Below are positions 43,007 through 53,041 of a stretch of 64,000 nt of DNA, in pieces. Under the pieces are notes generated by a model. The model was not told the DNA's origin and did no database searches. It saw only the letters and a program-made list of their open reading frames with translations. The DNA is from Bacteroidales bacterium. Lineage in GTDB: Bacteria > Bacteroidota > Bacteroidia > Bacteroidales > CAIWKO01. Within the stretch, counting starts at the first letter, position 1. Each line of letters begins with the position of its first letter. The stretch covers positions 1 to 64,000 of the forward strand of contig JALOBU010000003.1 of assembly GCA_023228145.1 (NCBI GenBank), written 5' to 3'. The position numbers and the translations under genes are program-made.

Positions 43007-45412
43007 ATGATAAAAAACCTGGTAATAGTAGAATCTCCAGCAAAAGCGAAAACAATTGAGAAATTTCTCGGTAATGATTTTATTGTAAAATCGTGTTTTG
43101 GGCATATTCGTGACCTTTCAAAAAAAGAATTGAGTGTGGATATTAAAAATGGATTTCTCCCTCAATACGAAATTCCTACTGATAAAAAAAAGTTAGTTGA
43201 TGAACTGGGCAAATATGCTAAAGAAGCACAAACCGTGTGGCTTGCATCTGATGAAGACAGAGAGGGTGAAGCCATATCATGGCATTTGGCTGAAGCCTTA
43301 AATCTGGATACGGCCAAAGTAAAACGTATTGCTTTTCATGAAATTACCAAAACAGCAATTCTTGAAGCTATAGAAAACCCAAGGACAATTAATATCAATC
43401 TTGTTGATGCACAGCAGGCCAGAAGAGTCCTTGACCGTCTGGTGGGATACGAATTATCGCCCCTACTGTGGAAAAAGGTTAGGCCGGCTTTATCTGCCGG
43501 AAGAGTTCAATCTGTAGCCGTCAGGCTTATTGTGGAGCGCGAAGAGGAAATTAGAAATTTCACATCGGTGTCTTTTTTCAGAGGCGGGGCAATTTTCAAT
43601 ATCATGATTGACGGCAAATGTAATAAAATAAAAGCCGAATTGTCAAACCGTTTTAAAACAAAAGCTGAAGCGGAAGATTTTCTTAAAAGGTGTGTTGGCG
43701 CTGAGTTTTGGGTGAAGGATATTGAAACTAAACCTGCCAAAAAATCACCGGCACCTCCATTCATCACATCAACGCTGCAACAGGATGCTAGTCGTAAACT
43801 CGGATTTTCTGTTTCAAAAACCATGATGATTGCCCAACAACTTTACGAATTGGGAAAAATTACCTATATGCGTACCGATTCGGTAAACCTGTCTAATATG
43901 GCATTGAGTATGGCAAAAAAAGAAATTGAAACCACATTCGGTAGCGAATATGTGAAAATCAGAAATTATAAAACTAAAAGCAAGGGTGCTCAAGAGGCTC
44001 ACGAAGCGATAAGACCGACTTATATCAACAATCAGACTATTGAAGGGACTAACGACCAGAAAAAACTATACGATTTAATCTGGAAACGTACTATTGCTTC
44101 GCAAATGAGTGATTCTGAAATTGAAAAAACAAATATTTCAATTAGCAGTCCATCGGTAAAAGAAATTTTTGTTGCTACAGGAGAAGTAATTAAGTTTGAC
44201 GGGTTCCTGAAAGTTTATTTTGAATCAACCGATGATGATGAGGAAGAAAACAATAAAGGAATGTTGCCTCCGGTAAAGCCAGGAGATAAACTTGAGAGGG
44301 AAGAGATATCTATGACCGAAAGGTTTACACTTCAACCTCCAAGATATACTGAAGCAAGCCTGGTTAAAAAGCTTGAAGAGCTTGGCATAGGAAGGCCATC
44401 AACCTATGCACCAATTATTTCAACAATACAAAAACGCGAATACGTTGTTTTAGGGAACAAAGATGGTGTTGAACGTATCTATTATCAAATGTTTCTCAGG
44501 AATGATACAATATCAGAAACACATAAAACCGAAACTGTTGGCTATGAAAAAGCGAAGTTATCACCAACAGATATTGGAATTTTGGTAAACAACTTTTTGA
44601 AGGAGAATTTCGGAGATATTTTGGATTATAATTTCACTGCAAGTGTGGAACTGGAATTTGATGAAATTGCCGAAGGGAAAAAGGTTTGGAATGTCATGAT
44701 AAAAGATTTTTATAAAAATTTCCATATCAAAGTTGATGAAACACAGAAAACAGCAAAGAAAGTGAGCGGTTCACGCATGCTGGGGGTTGATTCTGTTACA
44801 GGCAAAAACATTTATGTAAAACTTGGAAAATTCGGAGGAATGATACAACTGGGCGAAAATGCCGACGATGTGAAACCGAGGTTTGTAGGATTGTTAAAAG
44901 GGCAAAGTATTGATAACATCACACTAAAAGATGCACTTGCGTTGTTGAGCTTGCCACGAAATCTTGGAAAATATGAAAATGAAGATGTTGTGGTGGGGGT
45001 AGGACGTTTTGGGCCTTATATCAGGCATAAAGGAAAGTTTTACTCTATAAAAAAAGGTGACAACCCCCTTGAAATTTCTTTGCCGCGAAGCATTGAAATT
45101 ATGGAGGGCAAACAGACGAAATCAGATAAATATATTATAAAAGAATTTGCTGAAAATTCTGAAATCAGGGTATTGAACGGAAGATATGGCCCTTACATTT
45201 CAGCCATGAAAAAAAATTATAAAATCCCTAAAGAAAAAGAGCCCAAGGATTTGACACTGCAGGATTGCCTGGATGTAATAAATCAGGTTGGTGAAAAAGA
45301 ACCTTCAAAAAAAACTGCTGTTAAAAAGAATAAAACGAAGAAAGCTCCAAAGAAGAAAACAGTTGGTAAGGCAAAAAAATCAACTGCAAAAAAAGCAAAA
45401 ACTACTAGGTAA
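43007..45412 (+). CDS. topA: DNA topoisomerase I
   Basis: This type IA topoisomerase relaxes negative supercoils. The protein is 801 aa from the ATG at 43007 (MIKNLVIVESPAKAKTIEKFLG). An upstream in-frame ATG at 42941 would add a 22-residue extension not seen in the family. The Toprim domain has VIVESPAK and the acidic ASDEDREGEA motif, and the active-site tyrosine is Tyr287 in ITYMRTDSV. Two topoisomerase C-terminal repeat segments without zinc cysteines (GKFGGMIQLG, GRFGPYIRHKG) follow, and a lysine-rich tail closes the protein. Confidence 0.96.
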   Translation: MIKNLVIVESPAKAKTIEKFLGNDFIVKSCFGHIRDLSKKELSVDIKNGFLPQYEIPTDKKKLVDELGKYAKEAQTVWLASDEDREGEAISWHLAEALNLDTAKVKRIAFHEITKTAILEAIENPRTININLVDAQQARRVLDRLVGYELSPLLWKKVRPALSAGRVQSVAVRLIVEREEEIRNFTSVSFFRGGAIFNIMIDGKCNKIKAELSNRFKTKAEAEDFLKRCVGAEFWVKDIETKPAKKSPAPPFITSTLQQDASRKLGFSVSKTMMIAQQLYELGKITYMRTDSVNLSNMALSMAKKEIETTFGSEYVKIRNYKTKSKGAQEAHEAIRPTYINNQTIEGTNDQKKLYDLIWKRTIASQMSDSEIEKTNISISSPSVKEIFVATGEVIKFDGFLKVYFESTDDDEEENNKGMLPPVKPGDKLEREEISMTERFTLQPPRYTEASLVKKLEELGIGRPSTYAPIISTIQKREYVVLGNKDGVERIYYQMFLRNDTISETHKTETVGYEKAKLSPTDIGILVNNFLKENFGDILDYNFTASVELEFDEIAEGKKVWNVMIKDFYKNFHIKVDETQKTAKKVSGSRMLGVDSVTGKNIYVKLGKFGGMIQLGENADDVKPRFVGLLKGQSIDNITLKDALALLSLPRNLGKYENEDVVVGVGRFGPYIRHKGKFYSIKKGDNPLEISLPRSIEIMEGKQTKSDKYIIKEFAENSEIRVLNGRYGPYISAMKKNYKIPKEKEPKDLTLQDCLDVINQVGEKEPSKKTAVKKNKTKKAPKKKTVGKAKKSTAKKAKTTR

Positions 45413-45413
45413 T

Positions 45414-46589
45414 ATGGATGTATCAATCTATTTCGAGCCGGTAGATGTTCAAAAAATAGTTGATGAGGAAAACAAACATCCTAACCATTTATTTTATGCA
45501 CTCTCTGTATACCAGGAAAGTAATAAATTCCCTGATCTCGATAATATTGATATAGTATTGTTTGGCGTGGGTGAGAGCCGTGCATCTATTAATAATTATG
45601 GTTGTTCAAGTGCCCCCGACAATGTCCGTAAATTTCTTTATACTTTATTTAAGCATAATACCGGAATTAAAATTGCTGATTTAGGAAATATCAGACAGGG
45701 AAATACTATTAAGGATACATATTTTGCTTGTCGTGATGTAATTGCGAATATGCTTACACGCAATATAATTCCTGTGATTATTGGCGGTAGTCAAGATCTT
45801 ACTTATGCGAATTATCTTGCCTATGAATCCATAGGTAGAATAATAAATATTGTTAATGTTGACAAATCCTTTGACCTTGGAGTCGGGGATGTTGCGCTTA
45901 CTTCAAAAACGTATCTGAATAAAATAATTACTCATCAACCCAGCTATTTGTTTAATTATTCAAGCATTGGGTACCAGACATATTTTGTTGATGCCGAAGC
46001 CGTAGCGCTCATGGATAAATTATTTTTTGATACATATCGTTTAGGTATAATACAAGGTGATATGGAAGAAGTAGAACCTATGGTTCGCAATGCGGATATG
46101 ATATCAGTTGATATTTCGGCTGTTCGCCAATCTGATGCCCCGGGTAATAAAAACGCTACTCCAAACGGGTTTTACGGAGAAGAATTATGTCGCATCATGC
46201 GTTATGCAGGATTAAGTGATAAGCTTACTTCTTTGGGAATTTACGAAATAAATCCTGAGTTTGACAATAACGGCCAAACATCTCATTTAGCGGCACAAGC
46301 AATCTGGTATTTTATAGAAGGCTATTATAACCGTAAACATGATTTTCCGGTTAAGGATAAAAAATATTATAGTAAGTACAGAGTAGCAATAAAAGAGTTG
46401 CAAAACGAAATCGTTTTTTATAAAAGTAAGAAATCCGACCGTTGGTGGATGGAAGTACCCTGTCCTGTAAAACTTTTATCCAAATATGAACGTCATTTTA
46501 TGGTACCATGCTCATATAAAGACTACAAAACAGCTTTAAAAGAAGAAATTCCCGACCGCTGGTGGCAGGCATACAAGAAAATCATGTAA
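45414..46589 (+). CDS. Arginase-fold protein lacking metal ligands
   Basis: The 391-aa protein starts one base after the topA stop; a longer reading frame back into topA is not credible. The fold is that of the arginase / formimidoylglutamase family. The metal-binding motifs are degenerate: GGSQD (124-128) in place of GGxHD, DKSFD (150-154) in place of DxHxD, and SVDISAVRQSDAP (231-243) in place of SxDxDxxDP. Two histidines are lost, so ureohydrolase activity is doubtful. The type IX secretion genes begin 297 bases downstream on the same strand, hinting at a structural or regulatory role there. Confidence 0.8.
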   Translation: MDVSIYFEPVDVQKIVDEENKHPNHLFYALSVYQESNKFPDLDNIDIVLFGVGESRASINNYGCSSAPDNVRKFLYTLFKHNTGIKIADLGNIRQGNTIKDTYFACRDVIANMLTRNIIPVIIGGSQDLTYANYLAYESIGRIINIVNVDKSFDLGVGDVALTSKTYLNKIITHQPSYLFNYSSIGYQTYFVDAEAVALMDKLFFDTYRLGIIQGDMEEVEPMVRNADMISVDISAVRQSDAPGNKNATPNGFYGEELCRIMRYAGLSDKLTSLGIYEINPEFDNNGQTSHLAAQAIWYFIEGYYNRKHDFPVKDKKYYSKYRVAIKELQNEIVFYKSKKSDRWWMEVPCPVKLLSKYERHFMVPCSYKDYKTALKEEIPDRWWQAYKKIM

Positions 46590-46680
46590 TTGCTTTTGAT
46601 TGCTTATTTTATTTCTCATCAAAATTTTTTTATTGACATTAAAAATTTTTTTTCATCTGTTTCAGATAGATAAAAAAAAT

Positions 46681-46688
46681 TATCTTTG
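46681..46688 (+). promoter_or_regulatory. -7 box of the type IX secretion operon
   Basis: TATCTTTG fits TAnnTTTG. It leaves a leader of about 190 bases before the first gene at 46887, long for this window, so leader regulation is possible. Confidence 0.5.
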
Positions 46689-46886
46689 CGTAGTGAAACT
46701 TTTTTATGGGTTTAACAGTAAAAAAGTATTATTTTTGAATTTTTGGGACTTTAAGTGAAACGTTTTGATAAACAGGTTTTTACAGGAAGGGTAAAAATTT
46801 TACAAAAATTTTTATCAACATTTATTTGTTAATACAATTAATAATGTGTTACTTTATACCCTTTTTTAAAAAATTATAAAAAAAAT

Positions 46887-47891
46887 ATGAAAAAACTCTA
46901 CTTATTTTTAATCTCAGTTTTGTTTTCTTGTACGGTCTTTGCTCAACAAGATGCACAATTTACACAGAACATGTTTACTAACATGTTTGTGAATCCCGGT
47001 TATGCAGGTATCAATAAGCAGATTTGCATAACGACATTATTCCGTCAGCAATGGACAGGCTTTACATCTACTTATACTGACCAATCAACTCAAGAGGAAA
47101 AGACATACAAAAGCTCTCCGCAAACTATTTTACTTACCATTGATGCTCCTATCAGGGCCCTGCATGGAGGCCTCGGAGGTTCAGTATTTAATGACAAGCT
47201 GGGAGCTGAAAATAATCTTGGTGTTCGCTTGGCATATTCATTTCATGTTAACATTGCCATTGGTACACTGGGTATTGGGTTACAAGCAGGCTTTTTAAAT
47301 AAGTCAATTGATTTTTCCAAATTCAATCCTCTCGATCCTAACGACCCATTGTTAATGAACAACTCGGGAAAGAAAAGCTTATTTATCACTGACATTGCTT
47401 TCGGTTTGTTTTATAATATTCCCGGGAAAGCATATGTGGGAATTTCTTCAAATCAGCTTATAGAAAGCAAGCTTAAACTTGGCGACCAATTTAATTCTAA
47501 GCTCAAAAGACACTATTATCTTACCGGAGGTTATCATTGGAATATTAATCCCGAATGGGAACTTAGCCCTTATGTTCTTATTAAAACAGATTTTGCATCG
47601 GCACAATATGACATCGCTGCCCTGGTTAAATGGAAAAATATGATATGGGGAGGTGTTGCTTACCGTGTGCAGGATGCTGTTGCGATTATTGTTGGGGCTT
47701 ATCCACTTAATCAGCCATCCATGAGCCCAGCATTGCAAAACTTAAGAATAGGCTATTCATATGATATAACAACATCAGCTTTAGGAAAGAATAAGAGAAG
47801 TAGTGGTTCCCATGAAGTAATGCTTGGGTATTGCTTTAAAATTGAACCGAAAAAATATGTTACAAAATATATCAATACAAGGTTTTTATAA
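46887..47891 (+). CDS. porP: PorP/SprF family type IX secretion membrane protein
   Basis: The 334-aa outer-membrane beta-barrel has a signal peptide ending at VFAQ and the family start QDAQFTQNMFTNMFVNPGYAG. The rest alternates amphipathic strands ending in an aromatic-rich C-terminus (YVTKYINTRFL). PorP/SprF proteins help secrete or anchor type IX cargo at the cell surface. It leads the gldK-L-M-N genes, as in other type IX loci. Confidence 0.93.
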   Translation: MKKLYLFLISVLFSCTVFAQQDAQFTQNMFTNMFVNPGYAGINKQICITTLFRQQWTGFTSTYTDQSTQEEKTYKSSPQTILLTIDAPIRALHGGLGGSVFNDKLGAENNLGVRLAYSFHVNIAIGTLGIGLQAGFLNKSIDFSKFNPLDPNDPLLMNNSGKKSLFITDIAFGLFYNIPGKAYVGISSNQLIESKLKLGDQFNSKLKRHYYLTGGYHWNINPEWELSPYVLIKTDFASAQYDIAALVKWKNMIWGGVAYRVQDAVAIIVGAYPLNQPSMSPALQNLRIGYSYDITTSALGKNKRSSGSHEVMLGYCFKIEPKKYVTKYINTRFL

Positions 47892-47997
47892 AAATGTTTA
47901 ACAGACGTAACAAAAAATATTATTTTTACGTTTTAATGGTATCAACGAAATAAAAATCAATATAAAAAAAGAAAATTAGTAAGCAAATAATCAAAAT

Positions 47998-49380
47998 ATG
48001 AAAAAATTCCTGGTAATAATAGCTTTTTTTGCAATAATAGCTTTAAGCAGTTGCAAAAATCAAGGTAGCGGGGAACTCATAGGGGTTCCGGGAAGGGAAG
48101 GATTTTATCAGCCTACACCTTACGGAATGTTATTTATTCCTCCCGGCAGTTATCAAATGGGCCCCAGCGATCAGGACGTTCCATATTCATTAACGGCACA
48201 ACACAAAACAGTTACCGTGCAAGCATTTTATATGGATGAGACTGAGATAACCAATAACGAGTATCGTCAATTTGTATATTATGTAAGAGATTCTTTGGCA
48301 AGGGAATTACTTGGAGGAGTTACTCCTGAGGATTGGTGGATTGAAGAAGACGAATTTGGCGAACCACTGGAACCACACATGCTGAACTGGGAGACAAGAA
48401 TTCGCTGGGACAGGTTGGAGCAGGAAGAAATAGAAGCATTGGCTCCTTTATATATGCCGGAACATGAAAGATTTTACAGAAGAAAAGAAATAGATACCAG
48501 AAAACTAAATTATGTTTATTACTGGATAGATTATAGAGCAGCAGCAAAAAAAGATTTCTCAGCTGATGCACAAGCTACACAAGACCAAGCCGACTATGAT
48601 TTGGCAAGCTTGGCAAACCGTCCTCAGGGAGTAAAAGACAGATCAGTTTATATTAAAAAGGATGTAATTAATGTTTATCCGGATACCTTATGCTGGGTTC
48701 ACGATTACACATATTCTTATAATGAGCCCATGTTGAATTATTTTGCACATCCCGCTTATGATAATTATCCTGTTGTAGGCGTTAACTGGAAACAAGCTCG
48801 TGCATTTTGTATCTGGAGGTCTAATATGCTTAATGATTATCTGGAAGCTGGTGGAGAAACAAGAGTTAATGAATTCCGTTTACCCACAGAATCCGAATGG
48901 GAATGGGCAGCACGCGGCGGACTTGATGAAAGTCCTTTCCCTTGGGGTGGACCCTATATTCGCAATAGCAATGGGTGTTTCCTTGGAAACTACAAACCTT
49001 TAAGAGGTAATTATATAGATGATGGAGGTGTACATACTTTGATAGTAGCTCACTTTGCACCAAATGATTATGGGTTATATGATATGGCTGGTAATGTTGC
49101 TGAATGGTGTGATGATGCATATGATGAATCTGCTTATAATTTTGCTCATGATCTCAATATGAATTATTCATACGAAGCAAAAAAATCAGATCCTGAAGCG
49201 TTGAAACGCAAAGTTATTAGGGGAGGCTCATGGAAAGACGTTGGATATTATATGCAAACAGGAACCAGAACCTATGAGTTTCAGGATACGGCAAAATGTT
49301 ATATAGGCTTCAGGTGCGTGCAAACATACTTAGGCCGTCATATTGACGATGGCTCAAGTTCTTCAAATGTTTATAGATAA
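47998..49380 (+). CDS. gldK: Type IX secretion lipoprotein GldK/PorK
   Basis: The 460-aa lipoprotein has lipobox LSSC (Cys19). The sulfatase-modifying-factor (FGE-like) fold runs through the protein: GSYQMG, YMDETEITNNEYRQF, NYPVVGVNWKQARAFC, FRLPTESEWEWAARGG, YDMAGNVAEWCDD and VIRGGSWKD. In type IX systems GldK forms a ring with GldN at the periplasmic side of the outer membrane. The C-terminus is rich in serine. Confidence 0.96.
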   Translation: MKKFLVIIAFFAIIALSSCKNQGSGELIGVPGREGFYQPTPYGMLFIPPGSYQMGPSDQDVPYSLTAQHKTVTVQAFYMDETEITNNEYRQFVYYVRDSLARELLGGVTPEDWWIEEDEFGEPLEPHMLNWETRIRWDRLEQEEIEALAPLYMPEHERFYRRKEIDTRKLNYVYYWIDYRAAAKKDFSADAQATQDQADYDLASLANRPQGVKDRSVYIKKDVINVYPDTLCWVHDYTYSYNEPMLNYFAHPAYDNYPVVGVNWKQARAFCIWRSNMLNDYLEAGGETRVNEFRLPTESEWEWAARGGLDESPFPWGGPYIRNSNGCFLGNYKPLRGNYIDDGGVHTLIVAHFAPNDYGLYDMAGNVAEWCDDAYDESAYNFAHDLNMNYSYEAKKSDPEALKRKVIRGGSWKDVGYYMQTGTRTYEFQDTAKCYIGFRCVQTYLGRHIDDGSSSSNVYR

Positions 49381-49428
49381 AATTAATAATCAATTAATAT
49401 TAACAATTTTAAAAAACAAATTTTAACT

Positions 49429-50448
49429 ATGGGACTTTATAATTTAGTAAGAAGCAAGGGTTACAAACAATTTATGGCCAAATTATATGGCTGGGGTGCA
49501 TCAGTGGTTATTCTTGGTGCTTTATTTAAAATCAATCACTATCCCGGGGCAGATATCATGCTTATTATTGGTTTGGGGACAGAATCATTAATTTTCTTTT
49601 TCTCGGCTTTTGAACCACTGCATGTGGAGTATGACTGGTCGTTGGTATATCCTGAACTAGCAGGCATGGATGATATTGATGGAAAGAAAAAGAAGAAAAA
49701 CCTTACACAGGAACTTGATAGAATGCTTGAAGAAGCAAAAATAGGTCCAGAACTTATAAATAGTTTGGGAGAAGGGATGCGTCATTTGGGCGAAAATGCA
49801 AAAAAACTTTCTGGCGTTGCTGATGCTGCCGGTGCTACTGATAGTTACGTATCAAATTTGAATATGGCATCTAGCTCTGTTAAAAATTTATCAGAAACTT
49901 ATGCAAAAACTGCTGAAATTTTAGGAAAAGATATCTACTCAGCTGAAGAATTAACAAACAGTATTAAAACCGCTTCGGCTTCTGCAAATAATTTAACGGG
50001 CGCATATAGCCAGATGGCTGAAACTATCCAAAAAGATATTAATGCTACCGAAATGTACGTTAATAGTATTAAGCAGGCCACAGAATCAGCACATAATCTT
50101 GCAGATAAATATACAAGGTCATGTGAATCATTGACAAAATCAGCAGAAGCTATAGATTTTTCTGCTGTTGACGGAAAATCATATGGAGACCAGATACAAA
50201 GGATGTCGAAAAATTTATCTGACCTTAATAACATTTACGAATTACAACTGAAGAGCACAGGTGAACAGCTTCAAAAAACAGATATGATGAAAGAAACAAT
50301 AACTTCGTTTCTGTCAAATCTTAATGAATCTGTTGAAGGCACTGCAAAATACAAAGAACAGGTCAATGTGCTGGCTAAAAATGTTTCGGCACTTAATCAA
50401 GTTTATGGAAATATGCTTGCTGCAATGAATATTAAACAAAACAATTAA
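49429..50448 (+). CDS. gldL: Type IX secretion motor protein GldL/PorL
   Basis: The 339-aa inner-membrane protein has two adjacent helices near the N-terminus (about 19-38 and 42-60: GWGASVVILGALFKINHYPG, then MLIIGLGTESLIFFF). With GldM it makes the proton-driven motor of type IX secretion; the membrane Glu in TESLIF is the likely proton-path residue. The cytosolic part is a long helical region with repeated SxxNLxxxY(A/T) units (about 155-260). Confidence 0.95.
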   Translation: MGLYNLVRSKGYKQFMAKLYGWGASVVILGALFKINHYPGADIMLIIGLGTESLIFFFSAFEPLHVEYDWSLVYPELAGMDDIDGKKKKKNLTQELDRMLEEAKIGPELINSLGEGMRHLGENAKKLSGVADAAGATDSYVSNLNMASSSVKNLSETYAKTAEILGKDIYSAEELTNSIKTASASANNLTGAYSQMAETIQKDINATEMYVNSIKQATESAHNLADKYTRSCESLTKSAEAIDFSAVDGKSYGDQIQRMSKNLSDLNNIYELQLKSTGEQLQKTDMMKETITSFLSNLNESVEGTAKYKEQVNVLAKNVSALNQVYGNMLAAMNIKQNN

Positions 50449-50489
50449 GAATTATTTAAAGGGTTTAACTAAAAAAACAGGAGCAAATT

Positions 50490-52106
50490 ATGGGTGCAAC
50501 AAATTGTCCGGAAACCCCGAGACAGCGAATGATTCAAATGATGTATCTCGTTCTGACAGCACTTTTGGCACTTAACGTATCTAAAGAGATTCTGAATGCA
50601 TACCTCGTTGTAAACGAAGGTATGGAAACAACAAATAAAAACTTTTCTAAAAAAGTTGAAAGTTCATATGCTCAGTTCGATAAACAGATGGAAATTAATA
50701 GAGCCAAGGTTCAGCCTTATTACGAAAAAGCACAGCAGGCCAAGAAATTTTCAGATGACTTGATTGCTTATATAGAACAGATGAAATTGGAAGTTATTGC
50801 TAAAGAATCACGCAAATCAGTTGAAGAGATTAAGACATTGAAATTTGGATCCCTTCCCGGCTTGGATAAATGGTCCGAATCTACGCGCTATTTTATAGGA
50901 AGCAGTGAAAAAGGTGAGGGAGCCAAGGCCACTGAATTAAAAAACAAACTGGAAGAATACAAAACAAGTTTGTTAAATCTGATTGATGAAAAACATCGCG
51001 CTAATATGAATTTAGGTATAGACACAAAAGGTCCTTATAAAAGTTTAAATGGCCGCGAGCAAAATTGGGAGATGCATAATTTTTATAATACTATCATGGC
51101 AGCAGACATTGTTATATTGAACAAACTGATTGCCGAAGTGAAAAATGCTGAATTTGATGTGGTAAACAGATTGATATCTGAAATTTCACTGGAAGATTTT
51201 AAATTTGATAAAATTGGAGCTAAAGTAGTTGCAAAAAGCAGTTATATATTAACTGGAGAAACTTATGAAGCTGATATTTTTGTCGCAGCTTATGACACAA
51301 AGCAAAATCCAGAAATAATTGTGGGTGCAGGAGTTGATACAAATACTCTCGTAATAAGTGGGACACAAATGACAGTTGAAGGCGAAGCAGGTGTGGGTAA
51401 GTTGAAACTTCCAGCCGGAGGTCCCGGTGTTAAGCAATACGGTGGAGTTATTAAAGTTACAGGTTCTGATGGGGTTGAGAGGTCGTATCCTTTCAACAGT
51501 GAATATGTTGTTGGAACACCATCTGCCACAATATCACCGGTTAAAATGAATGTTTTTTATATTGGACTAGATAATCCTGTCTCGATTTCAGTTCCTGGAG
51601 CTTCAAACGAACAAATAACAGCTACTATTACTGGCGGCGGTGGCAGCATTACTAAAGTGAATGGAAAGGATCATAATTACATTGTAAAAGTAGCAACTCA
51701 GGGAGAAGCAACAGTAAATGTAAGCGCCAAAATGGGAGCAACTTCTCGTTCTATGTGTTCGATGAAATTCAGGGTAAAGCGTGTACCTAGCCCTATTCCT
51801 TACGTTGGGAATGTACAGGGAGGTTTGATACCTAAAGGTACGCTTTTGGCTGCTGGCGGAGTCATACCAAGAATGGATGGTTTTGAATTCGAAGCTTATT
51901 TTACGATTACAAGTTTTACTCTTACAATGAGTCAGGCCGGCGATCTTATTTCTCTTCAGTCGAGCGGTTCAAAGTTTACCCCACAAATGATTACCATGAT
52001 AAATAAAGCTACAAGAGGGCAAAAAGTATATATTGAAGATATTAAAGCGAAGGGGCCGGATGGATCTTCACGTTCTTTAAGTTCAATTGCTTTAAAAATT
52101 AATTAA
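50490..52106 (+). CDS. gldM: Type IX secretion motor/stalk protein GldM/PorM
   Basis: The 538-aa protein starts MGATNCPETPRQRMIQMMYLVLTALLALNVSKEIL, giving one N-terminal membrane helix with the rest in the periplasm. An N-terminal helical domain (to about 220) is followed by beta domains (D2-D4) that reach the GldKN ring. An AGGAG ribosome-binding sequence precedes it. The length is typical. Confidence 0.96.
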   Translation: MGATNCPETPRQRMIQMMYLVLTALLALNVSKEILNAYLVVNEGMETTNKNFSKKVESSYAQFDKQMEINRAKVQPYYEKAQQAKKFSDDLIAYIEQMKLEVIAKESRKSVEEIKTLKFGSLPGLDKWSESTRYFIGSSEKGEGAKATELKNKLEEYKTSLLNLIDEKHRANMNLGIDTKGPYKSLNGREQNWEMHNFYNTIMAADIVILNKLIAEVKNAEFDVVNRLISEISLEDFKFDKIGAKVVAKSSYILTGETYEADIFVAAYDTKQNPEIIVGAGVDTNTLVISGTQMTVEGEAGVGKLKLPAGGPGVKQYGGVIKVTGSDGVERSYPFNSEYVVGTPSATISPVKMNVFYIGLDNPVSISVPGASNEQITATITGGGGSITKVNGKDHNYIVKVATQGEATVNVSAKMGATSRSMCSMKFRVKRVPSPIPYVGNVQGGLIPKGTLLAAGGVIPRMDGFEFEAYFTITSFTLTMSQAGDLISLQSSGSKFTPQMITMINKATRGQKVYIEDIKAKGPDGSSRSLSSIALKIN

Positions 52107-52128
52107 AACCCCCCAAAGGAGGTATTTT

Positions 52129-52983
52129 ATGAAAAGAATAATCAGTATCATATCATTTGTTGCATTCCTGTTCTCTATACAGCATGATGCAAATGCACAA
52201 AATAATTTAGGAAAACCGCCTTTAGATGGTGTTTATTATAAATTGAACACTCCTAATCGTGAGCCCATACCTTATTCTTCACTTCGTGAAGCTGATGTTA
52301 TGTGGGCCAAACGTATATGGCGCATTATTGATATGAGACAAAAAATTAACCTCCCGTTTTATTATCCTGTTCAAGAACAACAGGGGCGTAAAAGCCTTAT
52401 GCAAATTCTTTATAATGCGATTAAAGAAAACACAATTACAGCTTATACAACGGATAACGAAGAATTTTTAACACCACTAACTCCTGCAGAATTAAAAAGA
52501 ACTCTTGACAAGGAGGATACTATGACAATGACTAGATTGGAACCACCTTACGATGAATATGATAGTGTGATTTCCAATCCTTTTGATCCATCTTCAGTTT
52601 ATTTATTGAGGGTAAAAGAAGACTGGTTTTTTGATAAACAGCGTTCTGTTATGGATGTCCGAATTCTTGGTTTATGTCCATATATGGAAGAATTGGATGA
52701 ATTTGGTGAACCTAAAGGTTTTAAACCATTATTTTGGGTTTATTTTCCTGAATGTCGCAAAATTTTTGCCAATAATGAAGTATATAACAAATGGAACGAT
52801 GCTGAAAGAAGAACATATGAAGATGTGTTTTTTAAACGGCTTTTTGGAAGTTATATTTACAAAGAAAGTAATGTTTACGATAGAAGAATATACCAATATG
52901 CAAAGGGAATGGATGGTTTGCTCGAAGCGGAGAGGGTTAAAGAAGAACTCTTTGTTAAAGAGCATGATTTGTGGGAATATTAA
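52129..52983 (+). CDS. gldN: Type IX secretion protein GldN/PorN
   Basis: The 284-aa periplasmic protein has a signal peptide ending near ANAQ. Family features include EADVMWAKRIWRIIDMRQKINLPFYYP, the WFFDKQRSVMDVRILGLCPY block and YEDVFFKRLFGSY. It forms the ring with GldK. A strong ribosome-binding site (AAAGGAGGT) lies just before the ATG. It is the last gene of the operon, and a strong terminator follows. Confidence 0.95.
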   Translation: MKRIISIISFVAFLFSIQHDANAQNNLGKPPLDGVYYKLNTPNREPIPYSSLREADVMWAKRIWRIIDMRQKINLPFYYPVQEQQGRKSLMQILYNAIKENTITAYTTDNEEFLTPLTPAELKRTLDKEDTMTMTRLEPPYDEYDSVISNPFDPSSVYLLRVKEDWFFDKQRSVMDVRILGLCPYMEELDEFGEPKGFKPLFWVYFPECRKIFANNEVYNKWNDAERRTYEDVFFKRLFGSYIYKESNVYDRRIYQYAKGMDGLLEAERVKEELFVKEHDLWEY

Positions 52984-52986
52984 AAT

Positions 52987-53019
52987 AAAAAAACCCCGGC
53001 AAAACGCCGGGGTTTTTTT
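52987..53019 (+). terminator. Terminator of the type IX secretion operon
   Basis: CCCCGGC pairs with GCCGGGG (7 bp, small A-rich loop), preceded by As and followed by seven Ts, immediately after the gldN stop. Confidence 0.9.
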
Positions 53020-53041
53020 ATTTTTGCTTTAAATTGATATT

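Noticed and set aside
45288..45413. Upstream extension of the arginase-fold gene
   Set aside because: It only reads the lysine-rich topA tail in another frame; the ATG one base after the topA stop gives the correct family start.
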